From Devosia aquimaris (lineage in GTDB: Bacteria; Pseudomonadota; Alphaproteobacteria; Rhizobiales; Devosiaceae), in contig NZ_JAIEZN010000001.1 of NCBI RefSeq assembly GCF_020169335.1, positions 1,443,426 to 1,507,425 on the forward strand: a DNA stretch of 64,000 nt, in the 5' to 3' direction. The position numbers and the translations under genes are program-made. Below, one piece after another: positions 8,584 through 19,191 of this stretch; the first letter of the stretch is position 1, and each line of letters opens with the position of its first letter. A model generated the notes under the pieces. That model worked only from the letters and a program-made list of their open reading frames with translations. It was not told the DNA's origin and ran no database searches.

Positions 8584-10542
8584 ATGACCACCCCTACACT
8601 TGGCGTCTGCTACTATCCCGAACACTGGTCCGAAGACGTTTGGGAAACCGACGCCGCCCGCATGGCCGAAGTCGGCATCAAATATGTCCGCATCGGCGAA
8701 TTCGCCTGGTCGCGCCTGGAGCCCAAGCCCGGCCAGCTGCAGTTTGACTGGCTGATCCGCTCCATGGATGTGCTGGGCCGTCATGGCCTCAAGGTGATCT
8801 TCGGCACCCCGACGGCCACGCCGCCGCGCTGGGTCGTCGACAAGCTTCCCGACATGCTTGCCGTGGACGTGCAGGGTCGACGTCGTGGCTTCGGTTCGCG
8901 CCGCCACTATGATTTCTCCCACCTCGGCTACCGCGAGGAATGTGCCCGCATCGTGCGCCTGCTGTCGGACGCGATTGGCGACCACCCGGCGCTTGCCGGC
9001 TGGCAGACTGACAATGAATACGGCTGCCACCAGACCACGCTGTCCTATTCGCCAGCCGCCAAAGAGGGCTTCCAGCGCTGGCTGGAACAGAAGTACGGCT
9101 CCATCGAGGCGCTCAACACCGCCTGGGGCGCAGTGTTCTGGTCGATGGACTATGACCGTTTCGACCAGATCGAGCTCCCGCACCTGCTGGTCACCGATGG
9201 CGCCCCGGCCCATCTGCTCGATTTCCGCCGCTACTCCTCTGATCAGGTCAGCGCCTTCAACAAGGTGCAGTATGACATCCTCAAGGCCCGTCGCCCGGAC
9301 CTGCCGGTGATCCACAATTTCATGGGCCGCTTTGTCGACTTCGATCACTATGACCTGGCGGAAACCCTCGATGTCGCCGCCTGGGACGCCTACCCGCTCG
9401 GCCATCTCGATGGCGGTCCGGAGTCCGACGAGGTCAAGCGCGCCTACATGCGCCAGGGCGAGCCGGACTTCCAGGCCTTCTACCACGACCTCTACCGCAC
9501 CGTCGGCCATGGCCGCTGGTGGATCATGGAGCAGCAGCCCGGTCCGGTGAACTGGGCCACGCACAATCCCGATCCCCTGCCCGGCATGGCCCGTCTCTGG
9601 GCCTGGGAAGCCTTTGGCCATGGCGCCGAAGTGGTGTCCTATTTCCGCTGGCGCCAGGCGCCCTTCGCGCAGGAACAGATGCACGCCGGCCTGCTGCGCC
9701 CCGATAGCGAACCGGCGCCGGCCTATGACGAAGCCTCCCAGGTCGCCCGCGAACTCAAGCAGATCGGTCTCGCCGGTACGGCAAACAAAGGCCGCGTCGC
9801 CATCGTCTATGACTATGAGAGCGAATGGGCCTGGCAGATCCAGCCCCAGGCCGATGGCTTCTCGCATGGCGCCCATGTGCGCGGCATCTACGCCGCCTTC
9901 CGCAAGCATGGCGTGGACATCGATATCATCTCGCCCCACACCAAGAGCTTTGCCGGCTATGACATCGTCGCCATTCCGGCACTGTTCAGCTGGAATGACG
10001 ATCTGCGATCGGCCGTCGAATCCTTTGAAGGTCACCTGCTGATCGGACCGCGCACCGGCTCAAAGACGGAGAACTTCTCCATCCCGGCACGGCTGGCCCC
10101 CGACCTGGCCGCCAACCTGCTCGACGTCAAGGTGATGCGCATCGACAGCATCAATCCGGCCGTCGAAGTCGAGGTCAAGGGCGGCGGTGCCGTGACTCAC
10201 TGGCGCGAGCGCATCGAGACCAAGGCCAATGTGATCTTCGAGGACGTCGAAGGCTGGCCGGTGCTGATGTCGCAGGGCAAGCTGTTCTACCTCGGTGCCG
10301 CTGGCACCAAGGCGCTGGTGCAGCGCGTGGTGGACTATCTGATCGCCGAAGCCGACCTGCCGACGCTGGCCCTGCCCGCCGGCGTCCGCTGCCGCACGCG
10401 CGATGGCTTCCGCATCTATGTCAACTACGGCGCCCACGCGGCCACTCTGGTGCCGGCCAGCGACGAGGCCGGCTACGCGCTGGGCTCGGCAGAGATGACG
10501 CCCGCCGGCGTCACCGTGGCACGACTCGCCAGGGCCTCGTGA
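8584..10542 (+). CDS. Beta-galactosidase, glycoside hydrolase family 42
   Basis: Hydrolyses terminal beta-D-galactosides. The 652-residue length and the N-terminal LGVCYYPEHWSEDVW are typical of GH42. The acid/base is E145 in TDNEYGCHQ and the nucleophile E316 in WWIMEQQPG. A TIM barrel is followed by a Rossmann-like trimerisation domain (about 400-590) and a small C-terminal beta domain. There is no signal peptide, so it acts in the cytosol on imported disaccharide. The start is the ATG at 8584; a TTG two codons earlier is possible. It ends the galactonate operon and overlaps comEC tail to tail by 32 bases. Confidence 0.93.
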   Translation: MTTPTLGVCYYPEHWSEDVWETDAARMAEVGIKYVRIGEFAWSRLEPKPGQLQFDWLIRSMDVLGRHGLKVIFGTPTATPPRWVVDKLPDMLAVDVQGRRRGFGSRRHYDFSHLGYREECARIVRLLSDAIGDHPALAGWQTDNEYGCHQTTLSYSPAAKEGFQRWLEQKYGSIEALNTAWGAVFWSMDYDRFDQIELPHLLVTDGAPAHLLDFRRYSSDQVSAFNKVQYDILKARRPDLPVIHNFMGRFVDFDHYDLAETLDVAAWDAYPLGHLDGGPESDEVKRAYMRQGEPDFQAFYHDLYRTVGHGRWWIMEQQPGPVNWATHNPDPLPGMARLWAWEAFGHGAEVVSYFRWRQAPFAQEQMHAGLLRPDSEPAPAYDEASQVARELKQIGLAGTANKGRVAIVYDYESEWAWQIQPQADGFSHGAHVRGIYAAFRKHGVDIDIISPHTKSFAGYDIVAIPALFSWNDDLRSAVESFEGHLLIGPRTGSKTENFSIPARLAPDLAANLLDVKVMRIDSINPAVEVEVKGGGAVTHWRERIETKANVIFEDVEGWPVLMSQGKLFYLGAAGTKALVQRVVDYLIAEADLPTLALPAGVRCRTRDGFRIYVNYGAHAATLVPASDEAGYALGSAEMTPAGVTVARLARAS

Positions 10543-12658
10543 TACTTGGAATGGCGGCGCGGATAATAAACCGCGCCGCTGCCCTGTCCCATGCCAGCCA
10601 CTGCACCCCGCCTCTGGCCAGCGTATCGGCATCGATGATCTGACTGCCGCTACAGAAGCGCGGCACGTCCATGCGGGCAATGACCAGATCCACAGCACCA
10701 CAGTCATCGACAAAGGCCGCCGTGTTCTTGACCACGGCAATGCTGAAGTCGGGGGTGTGGGCGATGCAGCCCAGGCTGTCGCAGCCAAGGTCTGCAAAGC
10801 CCTCCGTGATGTCCCACTGATAATGGTCGATCCAGGCCTGCACCACGAAGCTGTTGGCGCTCCCGCTGATCAACCCCATGCCGTCCTGCGTCCGCACGGC
10901 CACGGCCTGCGTGCTGTCGGCGACCAGCACATCAGGGCGCGCTTCAAGTCCGGCGATCAGCACCAGCGGCAATGCCGCAGCCGGACCCAGGAAGCGTAGT
11001 CGCCCTGGAAAGAAGGCAAACCAGCCCAGGGCAACCAGGCCGATCAGCAGAGCCCAACCGGTCAGCAACGGGTTACCCGTCCAGTTCTCGCTCCACCCTG
11101 CGACCAGTGTGGCGACGTCAACCATCCGATCAATGCCCCAGCCCATCATAAGGAGGAACGGCGCCTCTATCCCCAGCGGCATGGCCAGCACCGACAGCAC
11201 GGCAAAGGGCATGATGATGAGGCCAACCACCGGCAGCACCAGCACATTGCTGATCACGCCCAGCGGCGCGGTTTGCTGAAAATGATAGGCCGAGAACAAC
11301 AGCGTCGCCGCACCGGCGATCAGGCTGGTCAGCGCCGTCGCCCAGACTGTGTCCCACAGCCGCCCAGGCCACGAGCGCAGAACGGGCAGGCTCTGCCGCG
11401 GCATCTCGTAGACGCCGATGAGGGCCACCACTGCGGCGAAGGACAGCTGGAAACTGGCGCGGAACACGCTGGCCGGGTCGATGGCGATAATGACGACGGC
11501 GACAATGGCCACATTGCGCATGGTCAGCGCCTGCCGCCCCGCCAGCACGGCACCAAAAATCAGCCCGAGCATCATCGCTGAACGAAGCGCCGGCACATTG
11601 GCCAGCCCGCCGGCCAACAGCATATAGCCCATTGCGGCCAGCAGGCCCGCCACGGCAGCGACGCGCTTGACCGGCAGCCGGCCTGTCGTCGCGGGAACTG
11701 CCGCCAGAAGCCAGCGCAACAGCCAGAAAATGCCGCCAGCGACGATCGACAGGTGCAGACCCGAGATCGAATAGATATGCGCCAGCCCCGACTGCGCCAT
11801 GAAGTAGCGTGTCTCGTCGCTGATGGCGCTCTGGTCGCCTACCACCATGGCCCGGCCAATGGCGGCCGACACACCGTCCAGTTGCGCGTCAATGCGCTGC
11901 CCAATGCCCATACGCAGCAGTTCGACACCGCGCAGCAGATCATAGCTTGAGCCGGCCTGCACCAGGGCGAAATCGCTGGTGGCAGAGCCATAGGCGCCAA
12001 CGCCGGCAAAATAGGCATGGAACTGCCCGTCAAAGGCTCCCGGCAGGATCGGGCCCGGCACCGGCGCCAGCCGCATCCGCGCCCGGATGATGTCGCCCGG
12101 CGCCAGCGGCGGCTGCGGCGGCACGGTCAACCGCGCCTTGCGGATCGGCACGGCCCGCGTGCCATCAAGCGGCAGAAGCGCCGTGACGATGACGCGCCTG
12201 TCCCCATCGGTGGCTGAGACAATCTCGTCGACACGGGCCTCGAACAGCCCGTAGGCGGGCCACGCCAACATGGGTGTGCCAAACAGCCAGCCGTGAATGG
12301 GAAGCAGGCAGGCGCCCAACAGCGCCGCAGTCAACAAACCAGCCCAAAGCACCTGCATTGATCGGCGCAGAGCCCCCAGCAAACCGAGCGCCAACAGGAC
12401 CAACCCGCCCAGCGCGAGCGGACTGGGCTCCTCGGGAAGCTGCACATAGCCAGCAAGCCCCAGGATCATCGCAAAGGGCAGAAGCACGAACACACGCCGT
12501 CCGGCGATGGCCGTTGAAAGCGCGGACTGGAGCGATGAAAGCCGAGTGACCGGCACATCGAATGGACGGCGCGGCACCGTCGGTGGCGCCGGCATCAAAG
12601 GCAGCGCCACGGCACGCGCAGCCAGCCGATCCGTCTCCAGACTATCGCCCTGCTGCAC
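10511..12658 (-). CDS. comEC: ComEC/Rec2-family DNA uptake membrane protein
   Basis: Inner-membrane channel for single-stranded DNA in natural transformation. The 715 residues hold an N-terminal hydrophobic part, an OB-like soluble domain (about 140-230, DUF4131 region), and then the Competence domain. That domain has the conserved [16 protein letters not shown] segment near residue 290 and multiple membrane helices. The C-terminal part looks like a degenerate or reduced metallo-beta-lactamase-like tail with no HxHxDH motif. Start is a GTG at 12658 and is uncertain; a methionine 21 codons later is an alternative. It is divergent from gltX and convergent with the beta-galactosidase. Confidence 0.88.
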   Translation of the reverse strand: MQQGDSLETDRLAARAVALPLMPAPPTVPRRPFDVPVTRLSSLQSALSTAIAGRRVFVLLPFAMILGLAGYVQLPEEPSPLALGGLVLLALGLLGALRRSMQVLWAGLLTAALLGACLLPIHGWLFGTPMLAWPAYGLFEARVDEIVSATDGDRRVIVTALLPLDGTRAVPIRKARLTVPPQPPLAPGDIIRARMRLAPVPGPILPGAFDGQFHAYFAGVGAYGSATSDFALVQAGSSYDLLRGVELLRMGIGQRIDAQLDGVSAAIGRAMVVGDQSAISDETRYFMAQSGLAHIYSISGLHLSIVAGGIFWLLRWLLAAVPATTGRLPVKRVAAVAGLLAAMGYMLLAGGLANVPALRSAMMLGLIFGAVLAGRQALTMRNVAIVAVVIIAIDPASVFRASFQLSFAAVVALIGVYEMPRQSLPVLRSWPGRLWDTVWATALTSLIAGAATLLFSAYHFQQTAPLGVISNVLVLPVVGLIIMPFAVLSVLAMPLGIEAPFLLMMGWGIDRMVDVATLVAGWSENWTGNPLLTGWALLIGLVALGWFAFFPGRLRFLGPAAALPLVLIAGLEARPDVLVADSTQAVAVRTQDGMGLISGSANSFVVQAWIDHYQWDITEGFADLGCDSLGCIAHTPDFSIAVVKNTAAFVDDCGAVDLVIARMDVPRFCSGSQIIDADTLARGGVQWLAWDRAAARFIIRAAIPSITRPWRVVPR

Positions 12659-12735
12659 CGGCCCTGCCCCCGCCCTTGCGCTCGTGCCCTTCTATGCTAC
12701 ACACGGCGCACACTCTCTCCAAGCACTCCGGTCTC

Positions 12736-14154
12736 ATGTCCCAGGTCGTCACCCGTTTCGCCCCCTCGCCCACCGGCTACCTCCACATCGGCGGCGCCCG
12801 CACTGCGCTGTTCAGCTGGGCTTTCGCCAAGAACCAGGGCGGCAAGATGCTGCTGCGCATCGAGGACACCGATCGCGAACGCTCGACCGAAGCGGCTGTG
12901 ATTGCCCTTGTCGATGGCCTGAAATGGCTGGGCCTGGATTGGGATGGCGAGCCGATCAGCCAGTTCGGCCGCGCCGCGCGCCATGCCGAGATCGCTCATG
13001 AGCTGGTCAAGCTTGGCCACGCCTACTACTGCTATTGCTCGCCCGCCGAGCTCGACCAGATGCGCGAAGAGGCCCGCGCTGCCGGCAAGCCGCCGCGCTA
13101 CAACGGCTATTGGCGCGACCGTGACCCGTCCGAGGCGCCGGCCGGCGTCGCACCCGTTATCCGCATCAAGGCTCCGCTGAGCGGCGACATCGTCGTCAAC
13201 GACCATGTCCAGGGCAAGGTGGTGTTCAAGGCCGAGAACCTGGACGATTTCATCATCCTGCGTTCGGACGGGACCCCGACCTATATGCATGCCGTCGTCG
13301 TCGACGACCATGACATGGGCGTCACCCACATCATCCGCGGCGACGATCATCTCACCAATGCAGCCCGCCAGATCGTGATCTACAACGCCATGGGCTGGAC
13401 GGTGCCGGAAATGGCGCATATCCCGCTGATCCATGGCCCGGACGGCGCCAAGCTGTCCAAGCGCCACGGCGCCCTGGGTGTCGAGGCCTATCGCCAGATG
13501 GGTTACCTGCCTGCGGCGCTGCGCAACTACCTGGCGCGCCTGGGCTGGAGCCACGGCGACGACGAGTTCTTCACCACCGACCAGATGGTCGAGTGGTTTA
13601 GCCTCGACGCCCTCAACAAGGGCGCGGCACGTTTCGACTTCGTCAAGCTCGAGAACATCAACGGCCATTATATCCGCGAGGCCACGCCCGACTATCTCTA
13701 TGACGTGATGCTGGCGACCGCCCAGGAACTGGGCCGCGCCATGGACGTCGACGGGCTGACGGCCAACAAGGCCACGGTGCTTTCGGCCCTGCCCGAGCTG
13801 CAGCCGCGCGCCAAGACCGTGCTCGAGCTGATCGATCTGGCCCAGTTCATCTATGCGTCACGTCCGCTTACTATTGATGCGGCTGCGTCGGCTCTGCTGA
13901 CCACCGATTCACGCGCCATTCTGTCCGACATGGCCGAACTGCTGCGCGGGCTCAACGAATGGACGGTGCCCGCAATCGACGCCGCCATGCGCACCCTGGC
14001 TGAATCCAAAGGACTCAAGCTTGGCAAGCTGGCGCAACCCCTGCGCGCGGCCCTGACGGGCCGCACCATTTCGCCCGGGATTTTCGAGGTCATGGTGCTG
14101 ATCGGACGCGACGAGACCATGGCCCGCCTGGGCGATCAAATCGGCACTGTCTAG
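12736..14154 (+). CDS. gltX: Glutamyl-tRNA synthetase
   Basis: Charges tRNA-Glu (and, in many alphaproteobacteria, also tRNA-Gln for later amidation). The 472-residue class I synthetase has a HIGH-type signature in YLHIGGART near residue 16 and a KMSKS-type signature KLSKRHG near residue 238. The in-frame region upstream of 12736 is Pro/Ala-rich and not conserved in character; [15 protein letters not shown] is the normal N-terminus. It shares a 77-base region with comEC and is followed by gltA on the same strand after 156 bases. Confidence 0.97.
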   Translation: MSQVVTRFAPSPTGYLHIGGARTALFSWAFAKNQGGKMLLRIEDTDRERSTEAAVIALVDGLKWLGLDWDGEPISQFGRAARHAEIAHELVKLGHAYYCYCSPAELDQMREEARAAGKPPRYNGYWRDRDPSEAPAGVAPVIRIKAPLSGDIVVNDHVQGKVVFKAENLDDFIILRSDGTPTYMHAVVVDDHDMGVTHIIRGDDHLTNAARQIVIYNAMGWTVPEMAHIPLIHGPDGAKLSKRHGALGVEAYRQMGYLPAALRNYLARLGWSHGDDEFFTTDQMVEWFSLDALNKGAARFDFVKLENINGHYIREATPDYLYDVMLATAQELGRAMDVDGLTANKATVLSALPELQPRAKTVLELIDLAQFIYASRPLTIDAAASALLTTDSRAILSDMAELLRGLNEWTVPAIDAAMRTLAESKGLKLGKLAQPLRAALTGRTISPGIFEVMVLIGRDETMARLGDQIGTV

Positions 14155-14165
14155 TGCTATTCGGA

Positions 14166-14184
14166 GGGTAAGCCTTGCTTACCC
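14166..14184 (+). terminator. Hairpin after gltX (weak terminator candidate)
   Basis: Perfect 8-bp stem GGGTAAGC/GCTTACCC with a CTT loop, 11 bases after the gltX stop. There is no T-run after it, so intrinsic termination is doubtful. Confidence 0.45.
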
Positions 14185-14229
14185 ATCAGTTGCCTCGGGC
14201 CGGCAAAAGCTGATACCTGTCCGAGGACA

Positions 14230-14295
14230 TATGTGACGACCACATAGCCGGCCCCATGACGTGTGCGACTTTGATCGCACGGCGCATTCGGGGCC
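14230..14295 (+). promoter_or_regulatory. Structured leader upstream of gltA
   Basis: Two successive perfect hairpins, TATGTG/CACATA (14230-14246) and GTGCGA/TCGCAC (14263-14280). The second is enclosed by a longer-range pairing GGCCCC/GGGGCC (14250-14255 with 14290-14295). All lie before the gltA ribosome-binding site GGAGAG. It may be a regulatory 5' UTR or simply promoter-region symmetry. Confidence 0.4.
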
Positions 14296-14310
14296 ATCGA
14301 GGAGAGCTCA

Positions 14311-15600
14311 ATGACCGACAAAGTCGCCAAACTCGTCATCGGGGACCAGACCCACGAATTCCCAGTTCTGTCCGGCTCGGTGGGCCCGGATGTGATCGAC
14401 ATTCGCACGCTCTATGCCAAGACCGGCATGTTCACCTACGACCCCGGCTTCACCTCTACGGCGGCCTGCGACAGCGCCATCACCTATATCGACGGCGACA
14501 AGGGCGAATTGCTCTACCGCGGCTACCCCATTGACCAGCTCTCCGAAAAGAGCAGCTATCTCGAAGTCTGCTACCTGCTGCTCTACGGCGAACTGCCGAA
14601 CAAGGAAAAGCTGGCCGAGTTCGATGAGCTGGTGACCCGACACACCATGGTGCATGAGCAGATGCACTATTTCTATCGTGGCTTCCGCCGTGACGCCCAT
14701 CCGATGGCCATCATGACCGGCGTGGTCGGCGCCATGGCCGCCTTCTACCATGACTCCACCGACATCACCGACCCGCGTCAGCGCGAGATCGCCTCGATCC
14801 GCATGATCGCCAAGATGCCCACGATCGCTGCCATGGCCTACAAGTATTCGGTCGGCCAGCCCTTCGTCTATCCGCGCAACGATCTCGACTATGCGTCGAA
14901 CTTCCTGCACATGTGCTTCTCGGTTCCGGCCGAGCAGTATGAGGTGAACCCGACCATCGCCAAGGCGATGGACCTGATCTTCACCCTGCATGCCGACCAC
15001 GAGCAGAACGCCTCGACCTCGACCGTGCGCCTCGCCGGTTCGTCCGACGCCAACCCCTTCGCCTGTATCGCGGCCGGCGTGGCCTGCCTGTGGGGCCCTG
15101 CCCATGGCGGCGCCAATGAAGCCGCGCTCAACATGCTCAAGCAGATCGGCACCGTCGATCGCATTCCCGAGTTCATCGCCCGCGCCAAGGACAAGAGCGA
15201 CCCGTTCAAGCTGATGGGTTTTGGTCACCGCGTGTACAAGAACTTCGATCCCCGCGCGACGGTGATGCAGAAGACGGCCAAGGAAGTGCTCGACCTGCTG
15301 GGCGTGCACAACAACCCGACGCTGCAGGTGGCCCAGGAGCTCGAGAAGATCGCGCTCGAGGACCCCTACTTCATCGAACGCAAGCTCTACCCCAACGTCG
15401 ACTTCTATTCGGGCATTATCCTGGAAGCCATCGGCTTCCCCACCTCGATGTTCACCGTACTGTTCTCGGTCGCCCGCACCGTTGGCTGGATCAGCCAGTG
15501 GAAGGAAATGATCGCCGATCCGCAGAAGAAGATCGGCCGTCCGCGCCAGCTCTACAACGGCGCCCCGATGCGCGACTACGAAAGCGTCGACAACCGCTGA
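14311..15600 (+). CDS. gltA: Citrate synthase (type II)
   Basis: Condenses acetyl-CoA and oxaloacetate, the entry to the TCA cycle. The 429-residue length fits the hexameric proteobacterial type. Active-site blocks are present: [13 protein letters not shown] and [12 protein letters not shown] near residues 227-272, [14 protein letters not shown] near 306, and [10 protein letters not shown] near 360 with the catalytic Asp. GGAGAG lies four bases before the ATG. It follows gltX after a structured gap and overlaps lpxB tail to tail by 25 bases. Confidence 0.98.
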   Translation: MTDKVAKLVIGDQTHEFPVLSGSVGPDVIDIRTLYAKTGMFTYDPGFTSTAACDSAITYIDGDKGELLYRGYPIDQLSEKSSYLEVCYLLLYGELPNKEKLAEFDELVTRHTMVHEQMHYFYRGFRRDAHPMAIMTGVVGAMAAFYHDSTDITDPRQREIASIRMIAKMPTIAAMAYKYSVGQPFVYPRNDLDYASNFLHMCFSVPAEQYEVNPTIAKAMDLIFTLHADHEQNASTSTVRLAGSSDANPFACIAAGVACLWGPAHGGANEAALNMLKQIGTVDRIPEFIARAKDKSDPFKLMGFGHRVYKNFDPRATVMQKTAKEVLDLLGVHNNPTLQVAQELEKIALEDPYFIERKLYPNVDFYSGIILEAIGFPTSMFTVLFSVARTVGWISQWKEMIADPQKKIGRPRQLYNGAPMRDYESVDNR

Positions 15601-16727
15601 ATTCCTGCCCAATGGCTCAGGATCCGGTCCGCCGGGTCCTGACGGGGAAAATCGGGTTCACCGGACTGCATGAGTTCCGAAAGCTCGCCAAAGGCCAGGA
15701 TCTGGTCATGGCGGGCTTTTTTGTTGTCCAGCAACGCGCGTAGCGCTGAGATGCTCGCATCGGCAACGCCGCCCGCTTGCACGAGCTCGGGCAGCACGGC
15801 GCGGCCCAGGATAATATTGGGTAGCGAAACAGCCGGTCTGCCCAACTTGTCAAACGCCCGGGCCTGATGGCTGTCCATCACATAGCAGACCACCATGGGC
15901 AGGCGCGCCAGCGCCAGTTCCAGCGTGGCGGTGCCAGAGACACACAGCGCGGCAATGGCACGGCCATAGACCGCCTTGCGCTGGCTGCGTTCGGAGACAA
16001 TCTCGACCGGAACCGGCCAAGCCGCCGTCTCGCGGCGCAGCCGCTCGGCCAGCGCCGGCAGGGTTGGGATGACAACACCGTCAATGGTGGGATGCTTGCC
16101 GAGCGCAGCCAGCACGTCGCGGAACATCGGCAGGTGCCGGCGCAGCTCGCCATCGCGGCTACCGGGCAACAGCATCAGCGGCCCACGCTCTGGCGGCTCA
16201 ATGGCATCGAGACGCTCCGCCAGGGCCGGATGGCCGACATAGCTGGTGGGCGGGCCGCCCAGGCGCTGCATGACGGCTGGCTCAAACGGCAGCACGGCCA
16301 TGACTTCGCGGAACAGCGGCGCGAGTCGCGCTGCGCGCTGGGGTGCCCGCGCCCAGACGGAGGGCGCGACATAAAGGATGACCACGCCGGCATAGCCCAA
16401 TGCCTTGAGGCGCTGGGCCACCAGGCGCGAAAAATCCTGCGCATCGACCAGTACGACGATATCGGGACGCGTCGAGCGGATGAACCGCGCCGTCTGCTCG
16501 ACGCGCCACAACAGCAGCGGCAACCGGCGCAGCACGTCGCTGATGCCCATGACGGCCAGGTCGCTCATCGGGAACAGCGGCGACAGCCCGCAAGCTTTCA
16601 ACTCATCGCCACCGACACCACTCAGCGACAGCGACACACGGGCGCGCAGACGCTGCACCAGATCGGCGGCAATACGGTCGCCGGAGGGTTCGCCGGCCAA
16701 GATGAAGAGTTTGAGTGGGTCAGTCAC
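15576..16727 (-). CDS. lpxB: Lipid-A-disaccharide synthase
   Basis: GT19 glycosyltransferase joining UDP-diacylglucosamine and lipid X to give the lipid A disaccharide, at the inner face of the cytoplasmic membrane. The start is taken as GTG at 16727 ([17 protein letters not shown]), giving 383 residues. The longer frame to 16817 adds an Arg/Ala-rich stretch that looks non-coding. GEPSGD near residue 12 and [10 protein letters not shown] near 190 are family motifs. It is the last gene of the leftward envelope cluster. The 96-base gap to lpxA is where lpxI usually sits in related genomes, and no lpxI is present. Confidence 0.93.
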   Translation of the reverse strand: MTDPLKLFILAGEPSGDRIAADLVQRLRARVSLSLSGVGGDELKACGLSPLFPMSDLAVMGISDVLRRLPLLLWRVEQTARFIRSTRPDIVVLVDAQDFSRLVAQRLKALGYAGVVILYVAPSVWARAPQRAARLAPLFREVMAVLPFEPAVMQRLGGPPTSYVGHPALAERLDAIEPPERGPLMLLPGSRDGELRRHLPMFRDVLAALGKHPTIDGVVIPTLPALAERLRRETAAWPVPVEIVSERSQRKAVYGRAIAALCVSGTATLELALARLPMVVCYVMDSHQARAFDKLGRPAVSLPNIILGRAVLPELVQAGGVADASISALRALLDNKKARHDQILAFGELSELMQSGEPDFPRQDPADRILSHWAGIQRLSTLS

Positions 16728-16823
16728 GACGTTTGACTCGCCATGCTTTGGCGACCGCAGGCCACGCCGCGCGGCCCGGGCGGCGTCCGGCGCGCGGCCA
16801 GTTGCCCCCGGACGCACTGAGCA

Positions 16824-17633
16824 TCAGTCTGCCGTCTGCCCGTCGCGCGGGGTCAGGATCGGCCGATCCGAGGCCGCCATGATGAAGGCCACCACGTCCT
16901 GCACCAGGGCATCGTCCTTGAACAGGCTTGCGGCATCCTCGACGCGCTCGCGCAGCGTGCCCTCGTTGGAGAAGATCTGCCGATAGGCAGCGCGCAGGCG
17001 ATGGATCGCCTCGCGGTCGAACTTGCGGCGCTTGAGCCCGACCAGGTTGAGCCCGGTCAGCGCGGCGCGATTGCCCACGGCCATGCCATAGGGAATGATA
17101 TCGCCATCCACCATCGACTGCGCGCCGACAAAGGCATGGGCGCCGATGCGGGTGAACTGGTGGATCACGCAGGTGCCGCCAAAGATCACATTGTCACCGA
17201 TCTGGCAGTGGCCGGCGATGCCGACATAATTGGCCATGATGACATTGTTGCCGATGATGGCATCGTGGGCGACATGCGCGCTGGCCATGATCAGGCAGTC
17301 ATTGCCGATCTTGGTCAGCATGCCACCGCCTTCAGTCCCCGGATTGATGGTGACCGACTCGCGGATGGTGCAGCGTTCGCCGATTTCCAGACGCGACGCC
17401 TCGCCATGGAACTTGAGGTCCTGCGGCACATGACCGACGGATGCGAATGGGAAAATGCGGGTGCCCGCCCCCACTTCGGTGTAGCCGTCGATGGAGACGT
17501 GCGAGATCAGTTCCACCCCGTCGTGCAGAACGACATTGGCCCCGACGATGCAATAGGGCCCGATGCGCACGCCATCCCCAAGACGAGCGCCGTCAGCGAC
17601 GATGGCCGTCGGATGGACGGTCACAGAGCTCAC
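16824..17633 (-). CDS. lpxA: UDP-N-acetylglucosamine acyltransferase
   Basis: First step of lipid A synthesis, a 3-O-acyl transfer from acyl-ACP. The 269-residue left-handed beta-helix has hexapeptide repeats from residue 4 ([17 protein letters not shown]) to about 185, then an alpha-helical C-terminus. The catalytic His region is the [18 protein letters not shown] segment near residue 120. The start is GTG, which overlaps the fabZ stop by four bases (GTGA), so translation is coupled. Confidence 0.96.
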   Translation of the reverse strand: MSSVTVHPTAIVADGARLGDGVRIGPYCIVGANVVLHDGVELISHVSIDGYTEVGAGTRIFPFASVGHVPQDLKFHGEASRLEIGERCTIRESVTINPGTEGGGMLTKIGNDCLIMASAHVAHDAIIGNNVIMANYVGIAGHCQIGDNVIFGGTCVIHQFTRIGAHAFVGAQSMVDGDIIPYGMAVGNRAALTGLNLVGLKRRKFDREAIHRLRAAYRQIFSNEGTLRERVEDAASLFKDDALVQDVVAFIMAASDRPILTPRDGQTAD

Positions 17634-18094
17634 GAAGTCGCCTCAACGATCATGGCGGTGATTTCCGCCTCGGCGATCATGGTGCCGTCGACAATGGCTT
17701 CGGCCTTATAGCGACCGACATTGCGGCGGCGCTGGATCTTGGAAATGTGGAACTCGATGACGTCGCCCGGGCCAGCCGGCTTGCGGAACTTGGCCTTGTC
17801 GACGCCCAGCATCAGAACGATGTTCTTCCGGCCGCCCGTCGAGTCATGCTTGATCACGATCGCGCCGGCCGTCTGGGCCATGCCTTCAATGATCAGCACG
17901 CCCGGGAAAATCGGGTTCTCAGGGAAGTGGCCCTGGAAAATGGGCTCGTTGAACGTGACGTTCTTGATGCCGACCGCACTCTCATCGCCATTGATGTCGA
18001 TGATCTTGTCGATCATCAGGAATGGATAGCGATGTGGCAGGCTCTTGAGGATCTCGGCAATGCTCATCGCAGTGAGCTCGGTGCTCTCGTTCAT
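17630..18094 (-). CDS. fabZ: 3-hydroxyacyl-ACP dehydratase FabZ
   Basis: Hot-dog-fold dehydratase of fatty-acid elongation that also balances the hydroxyacyl-ACP supply for lipid A. It has 154 residues. The catalytic His is H56 in [10 protein letters not shown] and the Glu is E70 in [10 protein letters not shown]. It sits between lpxD and lpxA with four-base overlaps at both ends, a standard arrangement that ties fatty-acid synthesis and lipid A synthesis together. Confidence 0.97.
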   Translation of the reverse strand: MNESTELTAMSIAEILKSLPHRYPFLMIDKIIDINGDESAVGIKNVTFNEPIFQGHFPENPIFPGVLIIEGMAQTAGAIVIKHDSTGGRKNIVLMLGVDKAKFRKPAGPGDVIEFHISKIQRRRNVGRYKAEAIVDGTMIAEAEITAMIVEATS

Positions 18095-19119
18095 CCCCGT
18101 TTGTCTCCCTTGGAAAGTCTACGCACGACGGCGATCTCTCGCCAAAAATCTCGAATATCCTGTGCTGGCGCGCCAGCTAGCTTGGAACCCTCGGGCCAGT
18201 CCTTGGTGACGGCGGCACGGCCATGCACCACCGACCCCGAACCGATGTTCAGATGGCCCGACGTGCCCACGCCGCCGCCCATCAGCACGCCATCGCCAAC
18301 AATGGTGGAGCCCGAAAGCCCGGACATGGCCGCGATCAGGCAATTGCGTCCAATCCGACAGTTGTGTCCGATCTGGACCAGATTGTCGATCTTGGTGCCT
18401 TCGCCAATCATGGTGTCGCCCAGGGCGCCCCGGTCGATTGTCGAATTGGCCCCGATCTCCACGCGATCCTGGATCAACACACGCCCAAGCTGCGGCACCT
18501 TGCGGTTGCCGCGCCCCTGGTCGAGCCAGCCGAAGCCCTCCGTGCCAATACGCGTGCCGGAGTGGATCACCACGTCATTGCCGATATGGGCACAGTCGAT
18601 GGTGCAGTTGGCGCCAATCATGCTGTTGCGACCAATGGTGACGCCGGTACCGATGACCGTGTTGGCGCCGATGGTCGTCCCACGACCGATTTCGACGCCA
18701 TCGCCGATCACCACATTGGCCCCGATGGAGACGTCGGCCTCAATGAGCGGTTCACCCAGATCCGGGCGACGACCGGCCATGATGGCACGGGTACTGTTGG
18801 GAAACAGCACGTCCAGCAGATCGGCAAACAGGGGATGCGGCTTGTCGCACACGACGGGCACAACGCCCTCGGGGACCAGCTCGAGCAGCGCCGGCAGCAC
18901 GATGACCACGCCAGCGCCGGTTGCACTCAATTCGGCGCTGTAACTCGAATGGGCCGCCAGGGCGAGATCGCCAGGCCCGGCCAGATCGAGATCCTGCACG
19001 CCGGATATCACAAGATCGGCCGCCGGCCCCGACGGGATCAGCTCACTGCGGCCCAGGCCGGCAAGAATATCACGAACCGTTGTCGGACCGGCAAAGCGAT
19101 GAAAACGAGTATCGACCAT
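18091..19119 (-). CDS. lpxD: UDP-3-O-acylglucosamine N-acyltransferase
   Basis: Third step of lipid A synthesis, N-acylation with 3-hydroxyacyl-ACP. It has 342 residues: an N-terminal uridine-binding domain, hexapeptide left-handed helix repeats from about residue 115 ([20 protein letters not shown]) to 315, and a C-terminal helix. The catalytic His region is [12 protein letters not shown] near residue 240. ATG at 19119 chosen; one at 19137 is in frame and cannot be excluded. It overlaps fabZ by four bases and follows bamA after 72 bases. Confidence 0.95.
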   Translation of the reverse strand: MVDTRFHRFAGPTTVRDILAGLGRSELIPSGPAADLVISGVQDLDLAGPGDLALAAHSSYSAELSATGAGVVIVLPALLELVPEGVVPVVCDKPHPLFADLLDVLFPNSTRAIMAGRRPDLGEPLIEADVSIGANVVIGDGVEIGRGTTIGANTVIGTGVTIGRNSMIGANCTIDCAHIGNDVVIHSGTRIGTEGFGWLDQGRGNRKVPQLGRVLIQDRVEIGANSTIDRGALGDTMIGEGTKIDNLVQIGHNCRIGRNCLIAAMSGLSGSTIVGDGVLMGGGVGTSGHLNIGSGSVVHGRAAVTKDWPEGSKLAGAPAQDIRDFWREIAVVRRLSKGDKRG

Positions 19120-19191
19120 GGAGCCACTCAAAAGCATTGAGCCGCGGCGCTACCGCCCCGCGGCTCAATGAACTGTATCACACGATAACGA

